Positions 47,101 to 58,831 of a DNA stretch of 64,000 nucleotides are shown piece by piece; positions within the stretch are counted from its first letter, which is position 1; each line of letters begins with the position of its first letter. Under the pieces are notes generated by a model. That model did no database searches. It worked only from the letters and a program-made list of their open reading frames with translations, and was not told where the DNA came from. The stretch lies in NCBI GenBank assembly GCA_963921795.1, contig OY997644.1, positions 4,507,522 to 4,571,521 on the forward strand. Direction: 5' to 3'. The DNA comes from Nannobrachium achirus. Lineage: Eukaryota; Chordata; Actinopteri; Myctophiformes; Myctophidae. A program made the translations under genes and the position numbers.

Positions 47101-50100
47101 ACGAACACATACAAGAAAAGAGAGAGCTGACAGTCTTCCAATGAAACTTGGATACAGCCTCAAGAAACTTGCGATTCTTCTGGAGGGTCGTGCTCTCATC
47201 AGCGGAGACAAACAGTTGGCTGAAGAAGCACTTAACTTCCAAAGGATCTACGACGCAAGATGGGCTGAGGATGTAACAAATGACTGTCGGAAGACCCTGT
47301 CTCAAGCCAAGTGGAATGCCCCACTGCTTCTTCCTCTGACTGAAGACGTCGCAAAATTGCACAAGTACCTGCAGAAAGAGCAGCAGCAATACCTTGAGGA
47401 TCTCAAGTCTACAGTGTCTATGGAGAACTGGAGGAAACTGTCCAGGGTCACTCAAGTTCAGGTTATGCTTTTCAACCGTCGCAGACAAGGCGAGATGAAC
47501 CAGATTAAGCTACAAGACTTCTTGTCGAGAGACAAATCGTCCAACCACGAAGACATCAACTATGCTCTCTCTGACCTCGAGAAAAGGCTGTGCACACACT
47601 TTGCGAGAATCGAAATTGAGGGAAAGTGTGAAAACAAGGTACCCGTTCTATTAACTCCGCTAATGCTGGAATCAGTGGTCTGTCTCTGTGAATACAGAAA
47701 TGAATGTGGTGTCCTTGAGGACAACCCCTATCTATTCGCCATACCCACCAGTATGTCATTCTTTCGCACCAGTGATATTCTCAGAGAGTACACCAAACTG
47801 TGTGACCTCAAGAATCCCCTAGCAATTACAGGAACCAAACTGAGGAAACAACTAGCAACCCTTTCAACGGTTCTGAATCTAAGAGATACGGAGCGGGGGC
47901 AGCTAGCAGATTTTATGGGACATAGCATCCGAGTTCACGACAAGTTTTATAGGCTTCCGGAGAGCACCCTGCAGCTCGCCAGGGTGAGCAAAGTGCTCCT
48001 GGCCATGGAGAAGGGACGAATGGGAGAATTCCAAGGCAAGAACCTGGATGAAATTCACATCGATCCAGATGGTGGGTGTTTCATGCATTGTTATACTTTA
48101 GCTATTGAAATTTAACAGATGCGCAAGCTCGTAGTGCAGCACCGAGTGCCATTGTGCCATGCTACAAGCTTATATATATATATATGCATTTTTTAGAAAA
48201 ATCTTGAAAATGTGGCTTTAATCCTTAGAAGTGTGTGAGGACGACGCGTTTGAGGACGGGTGTGGGGACGGCACGTGTGATGACAACAACATGTGTGAGG
48301 GGCCTGAGGTCATGGAAGGTATATACTTTGATCATTACAGCAGCACATATTCTGTTACATCTTTATAGCACCCCTCGACTGTTGAGATACATAACACATT
48401 TTAGCATAATGTTGTTTTTCACTGTCACATGCAAAACGGAACAGTTGATGTTCCAATGTTCTTGCCAGTTGTTTGCTTCTCACAGTTATCAGCTTGGAGA
48501 CGGCCACCCTTTTACAGCTCTCGCCATTTGTAATTGACACAAAGACATTACAGGGAGAGATGGCAGACACAATTATCTCCTGCACATTTACTTAAATAAT
48601 ATTTGACTTGTCATTATATAGTTGATGGCCTGAGCGGATCGCTGCAAGATGGGGAGGCGGTGCCAACTGTTGATGGCCTGAGCGGATCGCTGCAAGATGG
48701 GGAGGCGGTGCCAACCGGAGGTAAGGATATTGGACAGGGTTTTCCTTTTTATCTGACCCAGGTCAGCTGGGTGGTCTAAGTGGCTTTGTCAAATTCAGAT
48801 TCAGATTTCTTTATTAACCATTGTGTAATACACATAGGAATTTGCTTTGGCATACTACATTTTTGCATTCAAATCAATTTTTTCACATATAACATACAAA
48901 AACAAAAAAACAGACAAACACAAAAAACACTAACAGAACACAACACGTAGTCACCACAGCAGCCATGGGCGGCGCTATCTTGGAGAACCTGCGCAACAAT
49001 TCAGGGCGATCGGCCAGTCTGTTGCATGTGTCGATTCTCACCAAGTTTGGAGATGTGTAGCAATCAATGCCCGTAGCTTTACTTGGCCTATCTGTGGCAC
49101 TAACAGAATAATGTTGTTCTTGTCATTCAACAGTTGCTAAACAGAGTGGGTCAGCAGGAGTCGGACAGACGGAGCCAAAAACAGGTAAGGATATTGGACA
49201 CTTGCTGTACTATTTCCTTATGACCCCTTAGAAAAAGTAATACATTACTAATACATTACTTATTACTTGAATCAAAGAGTAATATGTTACATTACTTTAT
49301 TACTTTCCCCAGTTCCCCCCTGCCACCCGCAAAATTATAGAGATGTACAACACAATCTGTTTAGAGACAACTTGTAGTGTATGTCGTGTGCAGAATGCTG
49401 CGGTGGATTAGGATCTACAAACTCCTGCACATCTCTGTTGTTATCTGCTGATAGCTTGTAAATCTGTTCTATTTTCACATCATGCAACAACAAGCTTATT
49501 TGTAATGAGTAATGAGGTGTGTTTTGGCAGTAATATCGTTACACTACTTTTGCTGGAAAAGCTAATAATATTACAGTAATATGTAATTTGTTACTGACAA
49601 ACACTGGTAATTTCCCACCAGACTTAAGTTTGATCCAGACCAAGTTTGGAAATGTGTAGCATAGTAGGAGAATCTCCGCCTTACTTGACCTACGTGGCAA
49701 TTAACAATGATCTTGTTGTTCCAACAGTTGCTAAACGGAGTGGGTCAGCACCGACAGGAGCCAGACAGACGGAGCCAAAAAGAGGTAAGGATATTTTGAC
49801 AGCTCTGTGTGTTCCTGGCTGCGTCTGTCTCTGTCCGAGCACGAAATAGCGTTTGGTTAGTTTTTAGTTGTAGTAGTTTTTAGTGTTGGTCTTGCGCAGA
49901 CTAACACACACATTATGTGTATGTATGGTATGATAATTTGGAGTGTTACAGTATAAGCACAGTGAGATTTCCCTTGACTTCAAAGTTCAGCGTTACTTTG
50001 TTGCTGCATAAAGGCTAACATGTTTTTGTTTGTTTACCTTTATATACAAAATTAGTTGTTAAACAGAGTAACAAAGTGTGATGTGCAAAACATACAACAC

Positions 50101-50447
50101 ACTACAAAATGAAACTACACTGGCCAATCAAATGCTGAATCTGTGTAGAAATAGCCAGTGGTAGAAATAATTGTAGCTTTTAGGTTAAAAATAATACTAC
50201 ACAAATCGGTTATTCCTTTTTCGTTTTAGCTCGGCAAGAAAAGAGGAAGAATTGGGAACCAGAAGAGAGAGAGGCCGTGGAGAGGCACTTTAAGAGAGCT
50301 ATAAATACTTGTAAGGTCCCAGACAAAAGTGCATGTGACAAGTGTCTGAAAGCAGAGCCTGCACTTATAAAGAGAGATTGGAAATCTGTAAAATATTATG
50401 TCCATAACAAAATTGCCACCCTAAAGAGGAGGATGCAGAAGATGTAG
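41194..50447 (+). CDS. NET-domain / zinc-finger / recombinase-like host gene, at least 15 exons, 5' end missing
   Basis: Exons: 41194-41252, 42222-42341, 42444-42581, 42717-42854, 42990-43127, 43263-43400, 43536-43673, 43803-44020, 44783-44995, 45900-48071, 48229-48318, 48622-48720, 49134-49184, 49728-49784, 50230-50447. The first eight join in phase 2, the rest in phase 1, with no stop, so one transcript can include all. In order the product has five near-identical partial NET units, one full NET-like unit, a proline-rich linker, a long zinc-finger/recombinase-like exon, small acidic and Ser/Gly exons and a basic end ([20 protein letters not shown]). Similar C-terminal exons are familiar from expanded fish gene families. 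No start codon is assigned. Function is unknown; chromatin targeting is inferred from the NET part. Confidence 0.7.
41326..41732. mobile_element. hAT-like non-autonomous element, 407 bp, with target duplication
   Basis: Ends CAAGGGTCTTCAA and TTTGAAGACCCCTG are inverted. The 8-bp repeat CTGTAGAG flanks both (318-325 in the 41 kb block, and 41733-41740). A palindrome-family copy is nested inside. The element lies in an intron of the NET-domain gene. Confidence 0.88.
41474..41545. repeat. Palindrome-family copy, core GCCTCGC/GCGAGGC
   Basis: The longest near-perfect stem of the family: AAAATAGCAGATCTACAAGC pairs with the opposite arm through a GC-rich core with a 3-nt loop (GCT). Confidence 0.9.
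41841..42050 (-). pseudogene. C2H2 zinc-finger gene fragment
   Basis: The minus strand reads two fingers with the linker HTGEKPFKC and HTGAKPFHC ([21 protein letters not shown]). The last finger is broken ([11 protein letters not shown] then stop), with finger-like sequence continuing in another frame (CTTACCCATACTGGAG region). The first finger lacks its leading cysteine pair. It is a relic inside the intron of the NET-domain gene. Confidence 0.75.
42444..43673 (+). repeat. Tandem array of five 138-nt coding exons, 273-bp period
   Basis: Exons at 42444, 42717, 42990, 43263 and 43536 with their introns repeat every 273 bp and are nearly identical. Each encodes a 46-residue unit containing [20 protein letters not shown] and then a Ser/Arg/Lys tail ([13 protein letters not shown]). 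The first copy differs slightly (GVKSMPV, IPQVS). Each is 46 codons with phase 2 at both ends, so copy number can change without frame loss. The exon at 42222 is a diverged relative, and 43803 is the full-length form. Confidence 0.9.
43803..44020 (+). CDS. Full NET (extra-terminal) domain-like exon
   Basis: The encoded segment reads [20 protein letters not shown], then VALIQSDPS, then [16 protein letters not shown]. This is the three-part pattern of the BET-protein NET domain (L...IN.LPGE.L..VV.IIQ, then DEIEIDFETL.P.TLR.L), with the PGE and the acidic E/D-V-D-L strand conserved. In BET proteins this domain binds chromatin factors through the acidic strand. The repeated upstream exons keep only the first helix. 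No bromodomain is seen in the window. It belongs to the gene at 41194-50447. Confidence 0.8.
44500..44746. mobile_element. Tc1/mariner-like MITE, 247 bp
   Basis: Inverted ends TGGGGCTTTTAAGCCGTGAC and a matching right arm (TTGTAGGCAGAGGAGAAT is inverted as ATTCTCCTCTGCCTACAA). TA is duplicated at 44498-44499 and 44747-44748. It lies in the intron before exon 44783. Confidence 0.7.
45238..45615. mobile_element. hAT-like fragment related to 38.7-39.5 kb, intronic
   Basis: 45240-45380 matches the inverted-repeat arms at 39 kb (AGTGTCTTTTGAATCCTTCT). Then CAGTGGTTCTCAAACC begins a segment matching 38655-38840 in reverse, ending with a palindrome copy at 45559-45615. Confidence 0.65.
45559..45615. 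repeat. Palindrome-family copy, core CAGCTG
   Basis: AAAAATAGCAGATCTACAAG pairs with CTTGTATATCTGCTATTTTT around GCTCGCAGCTGCTGTGAGC. Confidence 0.85.
45900..48071 (+). CDS. Long exon: acidic repeats, zinc-finger-like motifs, tyrosine-recombinase-like C-terminus (about 724 codons)
   Basis: The first 400 nt contain a 171-bp in-frame direct repeat ([19 protein letters not shown] occurs twice). Next are C-x2-C-x9-H-x4-H ([20 protein letters not shown]) and a C2HC-like motif ([20 protein letters not shown]). The last 100 codons read [10 protein letters not shown], then [19 protein letters not shown]. An Arg after LT/GTK, a GHS and a following H..FY are reminiscent of the R-H-x-x-R/H-Y boxes of tyrosine recombinases such as Crypton-derived proteins. 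That link is my inference; the second Arg is not obvious. A retained-intron reading continues to 48115. A GATG|GTGGGT donor at 48071 joins in phase with 48229. Confidence 0.65.
48622..48720 (+). repeat. Exon with an exact 48-bp internal duplication
   Basis: GTTGATGGCCTGAGCGGATC and what follows to GGTGCCAAC occur twice in a row, adding 16 residues in frame. Part of the gene at 41194-50447. Confidence 0.9.
48780..48960. mobile_element. LINE 3'-end-like fragment (tentative)
   Basis: ATTCAGATTTCTTTATTAACC and the following A-rich segment resemble the start of the non-coding tail next to the LINE at 61.2 kb (GGTTCGGTTTATTAGTC). No coding part is present. Confidence 0.35.
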
Positions 50448-50520
50448 AAAACTACTTCTGCACTCTTAAAACATGATCCTGTACCTGAGTGTTATTATGT
50501 TATTGTGTTCCTGTTAAAAC

Positions 50521-52440
50521 ATGATCCTGTATTTCACTGTAGGGAGGAGAGGGGAGACCAGTGTCTGTTCATTCCCTATGCAAGTCACTGTCCTTAAGCC
50601 ACAAGGCAAGCTTCATTCAAACCGTGACTTCATTAGGGGACAATAGACACTGCTTTCCTCCACGCAGGGCAAGCGGGACAAATGCTTTAACAGTGAGTGC
50701 AGTCTATGGCAGTTCTATGCCTAAGGCAGTTCTATTCTAAGTTACTGGCGTAACAGTCTTTTGTTTTTGACTGCTTTTGTTGTAATCTCTGAGCTGTCAG
50801 ATTTTATAGTTCTATTGATGCATAATGACTAATTTGAACTACTGTATTTGCACTGCCAGATGTACTGCCTTAGACAGTACCTCGAGTATTTGTCCAGGCA
50901 GCACTACATTTCATTAATACAGTACCTGGGTGTTATTCTGTTATAGTGTTCCTGTTAAAACATGATCCTGTATTTCACTGTAGGGAGGAGAGGGGAGACC
51001 AGTGTCTGTTCATTCCTTATGCAAGTCACTGTCCTTAAGCCACGAGGCAAGCTTCATTCAAACCGTGACTTCATTAGGGGACAATAGACACTGCTTTCCT
51101 CCACGCAGGGCAAGCGGGACAAATGCTTTAACAGTGAGTGCAGTCTATGGCAGTTCTATTCTAAGTTACTGGCGTAACAGTCTTTTGTTTTTGACTGCTT
51201 TTGTTGTAATCTCTGAGCTGTCAGATTTTATAGTTCTATTGATGCATAATGACTAATTTGAACTACTGTATTTGCACTGCCAGATGTACTGCCTTAGACA
51301 GTACCTCGAGTATTTGTCCAGGCAGCACTACATTTCATTAATACAGTACCTGGGTGTTATTCTGTTTTACTGTTCCTGTTAAAACATGATCCTGTATTTC
51401 ACTGTAGGGAGGAGAGGGGAGACCAGTGTCTGTTCATTCCTTATGCAAGTCACTGTCCTTAAGCCACAAGGCAAGCTTCATTCAAACCGTGACTTCATTA
51501 GGGGACAATAGACACTGCTTTCCTCCACGCAGGGCAAGCGGGACAAATGCTTTAACAGTGAGTGCAGTCTATGGCAGTTCTATGCCTAAGGCAGTTCTAT
51601 TCTAAGTTACTGGCGTAACAGTCTTTTGTTTTTGACTGCTTTTGTTGTAATCTCTGAGCTGTCAGATTTTATAGTTCTATTGATGCATAATGACTAATTT
51701 GAACTACTGTATTTGCACTGCCAGATGTACTGCCTTAGACAGTACCTCGAGTATTTGTCCAGGCAGCACTACATTTCATTAATACAGTACCTGGGTGTTA
51801 TTCTGTTTTACTGTTCCTGTTAAAACATGATCCTGTATTTCACTGTAGGGAGGAGAGGGGAGACCAGTGTCTGTTCATTCCCTATGCAAGTCACTGTCCT
51901 TAAGCCACAAGGCAAGCTTCATTCAAACCGTGACTTCATTAGGGGACAATAGACACTGCTTTCCTCCACGCAGGGCAAGCGGGACAAATGCTTTAACAGT
52001 GAGTGCAGTCTATGGCAGTTCTATGCCTAAGGCAGTTCTATTCTAAGTTACTGGCGTAACAGTCTTTTGTTTTTGACTGCTTTTGTTGTAATCTCTGAGC
52101 TGTCAGATTTTATAGTTCTATTGATGCATAATGACTAATTTGAACTACTGTATTTGCACTGCCAGATGTACTGCCTTAGACAGTACCTCGAGTATTTGTC
52201 CAGGCAGCACTACATTTCATTAATACAGTACCTGGGTGTTATTCTGTTTTACTGTTCCTGTTAAAACATGATCCTGTATTTCACTGTAGGGAGGAGAGGG
52301 GAGACCAGTGTCTGTTCATTCCCTATGCAAGTCACTGGCCTTAAGCCACGAGGCAAGCTTCATTCAAACCGTGACTTCATTAGGGGACAATAGACACTGC
52401 TTTCCTCCACGCAGGGGAAGCACAGGACGCATGCTTTAAC
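50521..52440. repeat. 441-bp tandem repeat, about 4.4 copies
   Basis: ATGATCCTGTATTTCACTG recurs at 50521, 50962, 51386, 51827 and 52268, giving spacings of 441, 424, 441 and 441. The short unit lacks a 17-bp internal duplication (GCAGTTCTATGCCTAAG). Copies are almost identical, so the array is young or homogenised. It starts about 75 bp after the NET-gene stop and ends before AATAAA at 52632, so it may be transcribed as 3' UTR. Confidence 0.95.
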
Positions 52441-52631
52441 TTAACAGTGAGTGCAGCATAAATCACTTTTGTGATGGACTTTTGTTTTGGAGTGCCCTTA
52501 TTGCAATGTTTGAAATGTGAGATTTCAATTCAATTGTTACAGTTCAATTGTTACATAACTGTATTTGCAGTACTGTATGCACCGTTACATTTAGGCTACT
52601 GTCTTAGACAGTACCTTCTGTTCAGACTGGA

Positions 52632-52637
52632 AATAAA
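52632..52637 (+). terminator. Candidate polyadenylation signal of the NET-domain gene
   Basis: AATAAA, about 2.2 kb after the stop codon at 50447. I noticed no AATAAA between them. Confidence 0.45.
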
Positions 52638-52639
52638 GT

Positions 52640-53690
52640 TAAGTAATACCTGAAGAGTGTGTGAAGTAGTATATCTGTGCTATGGTGAACCCAGAAAAAT
52701 GTGGAGAGTTATAAGAATTCATTTTCAAATCAAAGGGGTTTTATTGGCAGGAGAAAATGTACATTTGAATTGCCAAAGCAAGTGTCTAACTATAAATACA
52801 GTTGAAAGAGGGGAACATAAAAGAGTTGTAGGGGCACAGCACAGTGTAAACAGCTGTCACATTTTGTTATTATATATACGTATATATACATTCAGGGTAT
52901 AACAAATGGCAGACATCTTTTGCAGTTGCTTTAGGACAAAAAGCTGCTTTTTTTCTGCAGTGATTTTAAAGTATTTGATGTAAAATGCATTTAAAGGTAG
53001 CAGAACTGTTTATATATACAATGCTAGCAGTCCATAGGGTGGTTGTAATCCATTCTCTAGCCTTCTATCGCAACAGTACACAAGTCTTTTGTGCTGTCTT
53101 CCCACATTTTTTGTATTTCTTCCTGTAGGCATGTTCCTAGTGTAGCTGAGTGTCTCAACCTCAACCTGATGGCAGAAATATCTACCTTGAATCATTACTA
53201 AGTATAACTCATTAACTTGTCTGTGGGTACTGTACCATAATGAATCATGAATGAATGATTGTTTGATACAAGCAAACTGACAACTTCACTCTCTGTCTGG
53301 TCTGTGCTTTACTGAGCAAGTTTTCTACAGGTAGTTCATTCTGAAATGGACAAACCTTTTTGTCCAGTCCAGTGTTGCTCGACGAGTCAGTAAGTTGCCA
53401 TTTTAATACAGCGGCACATGACTAAGTTAGTGATTTGATCTGACCTCCATCATGCTTTGTGGCGGTCCCAAGACCAACACAGTCTATCTCTGCAGTCTGT
53501 CAGGGTGAATAACTGATCTGGATACTCTGGTACTTGTTTATGGGGGTTGAACCAATAGTGACCATGATCAATTATTAGACTCAAGCTTCCTCATACTCAG
53601 ACAGAGCTGGGCAAGACAGCTTTCTCTGTCAGTGGCCCAACTTCGTGATATGATCTCCAAACTCTAAAACGCAGCTCCCTGACCTCCCTG
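52640..53690. other. Intergenic, nothing recognised
   Basis: AT-rich with short open frames only. No repeat family or gene was recognised. Confidence 0.5.
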
Positions 53691-53699
53691 GTGTCCTCA

Positions 53700-53925
53700 G
53701 GAAGACATTAATCTGAAAGTGTGTTATGGTGTCCCCAGGAAGACATATCTGAAAGTGTGTTAAGGTGTCCCCAGGAAGACATATCTGAAAGTGTGTTATG
53801 GTGTCCCCAGGAAGACATATCTGAAAGTGTGTTATGGTGTCCCCAGGAAGACATATCTGAAAGTGTGTTATGGTGTCCCCAGGAAGACATATCTGAAAGT
53901 GTGTTATGGTGTCCCCACGAAGATG
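53700..53925. repeat. 36-bp minisatellite, about six copies
   Basis: Unit contains GAAAGTGTGTTATGGTGTCC followed by CCAGGAAGACATATCT. Because 36 is a multiple of three, it stays open in several frames on both strands. Confidence 0.95.
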
Positions 53926-54127
53926 GTTGTATCTGACGTCCCCACGTGGGACGACCCAGTCAGATCTGGGAGAAAAAGTATTGAATTTTGATAATTTAAA
54001 GTCAGAATCTTGTTCCTGATTTTTTTCTGGTCATGCCTGATTTTTTTCAGAGCTGTAGCATGTCTAGAAAGGGGGGTCCCCAGGAGGGACGCCGTTGTCT
54101 GATTGTCCCACGATGTAGCAAAAACAA

Positions 54128-55860
<1,733 letters not shown>

Positions 55861-56494
55861 CAATGGCCGTGTTTCCCAAAGCGATTTTAGCCCTTTGTGG
55901 CTCACGCATGGTCGTAGAGACCTACCTGAAACATGGCACTCACTACATGGGTTCGGGCAGAGTGATGTATTTAGCCCCCTACAACTATACCAACATTCAG
56001 ATTTCAAAACAAAGTGCTAAATAAAGTCTCACACCTGACTAAATACGGTACGGCATTCTATAATTATCCGTATCCTCCGTGTTCTTTAATAAGACGCCTT
56101 TTTATCCAATCGTTTTCTGTTTTCCCATGTATTCCCTGGCGTTCCGCATGCACACCAGCATCTATGGACACTGAGATGTGGGCCTGGCCTTGCAAAAATG
56201 GGTCCGGAAATACATGGGAAAACAGAAGATGATCAGATAAAAAGGCTTCTTATTAAAGAACACGGAGGATACGGGTAATTATAGAATGCCGTACCGTATT
56301 TAGACATGTGTGAGACTTTATTAAGCACTTTGTTTGTGAAATCTGAATGTCGTTGTACTTGTAGGGGGGTAAATAAGTCGCTCTGCCCGAACACATATAA
56401 ACCTGGGAACATGGCGGTCAAGCGTCATGTTTCAGATCTACGGTAGGTCTCTACGACCATGCGTGAGCTACGAAGGGCTAAAACCCGGCCATTG
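55861..56494. mobile_element. Foldback (long inverted-repeat) element, 634 bp
   Basis: Arms of roughly 250 bp are inverted: CAATGGCCGTGTTTCCC at the left and AAAACCCGGCCATTG at the right. Internal blocks such as ACGGTACGGCATTCTATAAT and GATACGGGTAATTATAGAAT match in reverse. About 115 bp separate the arms. The arms differ by a few substitutions and small indels. No clear target duplication is seen and no transposase is encoded. Confidence 0.8.
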
Positions 56495-56685
56495 TCATTG
56501 ATTATGAACAGGGCCTTTGACATTTTTATTTGGCCGATGCTACATACTGGATTAAAGCATTCCATTTTCACCTGATTCCATTCCCAGAACTCATAGCATT
56601 GATTACTGAAGTACATTGCAGAACACAGTGATTAGTGTGTTCATTTTAAATAGGGACCAGGCTGTCGGTTTGAATTATTTTAATT

Positions 56686-56982
56686 GGGGCGGCATAGCTC
56701 AGGGCATATGGGGTAGAGAAACTGGTATTAGAGCACGAAGGGTATAAATCCCGAAGGGTTCCCAGTTCGAATCCGGGCTCCCCCTGAGTTAATGTCGAAG
56801 GGTCCTTGGGCAAGACTCTGAACCCCTAATTGCTCCTGGTGAGTAGGTTGGTGCCTTGCATGGCTTCCTCCACCACCGGTGTATGAATGTGTGTGTGAAT
56901 GGGTGAATGTAATGCACAATCTATGTAAAGCGCTTTGGATTAAAAGCGCTATATAAATGCACCATTTACCATTTTACCATTT
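56686..56982 (+). mobile_element. tRNA-derived SINE
   Basis: Box A-like sequence (GGCATAGCTCAGGGC, about 56691) and box B (GTTCGAATCC, 56765-56774) resemble a tRNA head. The body follows, then a 3' tail with hairpin AAAGCGCTTTGGATTAAAAG and short ACCATTT repeats. That tail is the type shared with L2-clade LINEs in fish, which would mobilise it in trans. An insertion of about 30 bp appears to separate the boxes compared with a tRNA. Confidence 0.8.
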
Positions 56983-57382
56983 AATTGTGGATTAATAGTG
57001 AGCTAGTGCTGGTCTGTCAAAAAAGCGGATTACTGTTCTCGTCATAAAGTGTGAATTATTTACACGAAAAGTAATTGTTCTGAGGGTATGGGATTTTATA
57101 GTGTAACACACTAACACATACCTACAATAACTACACTTTTATTACAAACTACAAAACACCATTAGACTAGACTGCACATTAAATATTTCTAATAAAGAAA
57201 ATACAACCAAGTTTAATTTCAAACACACTTAACAATGCAATGAAGAGAATGGAAATCATCCAAGATAACGGTAAGTGTACTTTTGCTTAAAACATTTTTA
57301 AAATAGGGATGCCAGGTTGAAAGTGGTTAAGATGTGTTCACAGTCAACCTGTAAATGAGCCCCTGCACTCACGCACAAACAT

Positions 57383-57459
<77 letters not shown>

Positions 57460-58234
57460 GACAGGAGTTTTTTTTTAATCATTGGTCATGATGTTTTCAA
57501 ACTCTCCTCCATACACGCACGCACACACACACACACACACATTGAACTATGTTATGTGTTTAATTCTGATTATAGTGATTCAAATCTGTGTATTCTCATT
57601 TGTTTATAGATTACAGTATAACCTTTTTATTTTGTATATAAAAGCCTGAAGTTCACAGCATCCGGTCTGTCCAATGTGATTGTGTCCATGTCAAAAAAAT
57701 AAAGATTCCTTCATAATAAGGACTATCTCTCACTGACTGAACTCACTCACCCCACAACAAGCAGTGCTTTGATAATGAGCTTTTATCATAACAGGCCACA
57801 AGGGGGCACTCTTTAACAGCATTAGACACACGCAATAGCTTCTTGTCTATGACAGCAGACTTTCTCCAGATACTCTGGAGCTTTCTTTGACTCGGTGCCA
57901 CTGTCCATCACTGAATGATCAATGAGAATCATAATACACTATGATCCTGGCATAAAGAATACATATGAGGCATTATAAATCTTGACCTTATAAAAGGCTT
58001 TATATCATGTGTTAACAATTGCATTATGATCATGAGTGCTTATAACAGTAATTGTACAGCGTTATAGTAATTATGAAAAGGCTTTATACTGTGTTATGAT
58101 TAATGTTCTTATACAGTAACTATTATACAGTGTTATAAGCACATTTTAAAGAATTATAAGTATGTTTATAACAGATTATAAATATAGGATTCATGGAAGT
58201 TTTACCGGTGATTTACAACTTTTTTTTGCCAATA
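56983..58234. other. Intergenic with (CA)n tract
   Basis: CA tract at 57382-57455 and a shorter one at 57522-57541. From about 57960 to 58200 short AT-rich segments around TTATAACAG / TTATACAGT recur. No gene recognised. Confidence 0.5.
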
Positions 58235-58393
58235 ATAATTCAATAAAGAAGAGTATCACGTTGATGAAGAATGATTTATTACAGATTGAATAGAATAATG
58301 AAATACATTTTGGCGATTAGACTCCATTAACATAAAACATATTATTAGCTTTTAATTAACATTATGCACATAGGATTAGAATTAATAGGGAGA
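58235..58393. repeat. Direct repeat, copy 1 (about 159 bp)
   Basis: From CAATAAAGAAGAGTATCACG to ATAGGGAGAGCCCC, essentially identical to 58673-58831. A diverged trace (GCGATTAACTCCATTAGC, GGAGAGACCCCC) is near 59990-60030. Confidence 0.9.
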
Positions 58394-58672
58394 GCCCCCA
58401 ATGGAGTCTAGATGCTGGTGGTGGCAGTACAGGTGAACCTCCGCCTTAACTCTTGATGGAGACAAGGAGGAGTTGGGGATGGAGGTGGGTTGCTTGTTGC
58501 ATGCTGAAAAGAGAATGACATGGTTCAGAGGCAGTGGAGATATTTAAAGGCGGAGTCCAATCGCCTGATAGGCCGACTGCAGTTGACTGCAGATTGGCTA
58601 GAGGTGCACACCATTTGAGCTGAGAGTGTCAACTTAGATCTTTTTTATTGAATTTACGCCAAAGCTACATTT

Positions 58673-58831
58673 CAATAAAGAAGAGTATCACGTTGATGAA
58701 GAATGATTTATTACAGATTGAATAGAATAATGAAATACATTTTGGCGATTAGACTCCATTAACATAAAACATATTATTAGCTTTTAATTAACATTATGCA
58801 CATAGGATTAGAATTAATAGGGAGAGCCCCC
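58673..58831. repeat. Direct repeat, copy 2
   Basis: Same sequence as copy 1, 438 bp downstream. The spacing suggests a tandem segment or the two ends of an LTR-like unit, but no coding part lies between. Confidence 0.9.

Noticed and set aside
53700-53925. CRISPR-like regular repeats
   Set aside because: Units are contiguous 36-bp minisatellite copies without unique spacers.
56686-56780. A functional tRNA gene
   Set aside because: Box A and box B are too far apart and the segment continues into a SINE body and LINE-type tail.
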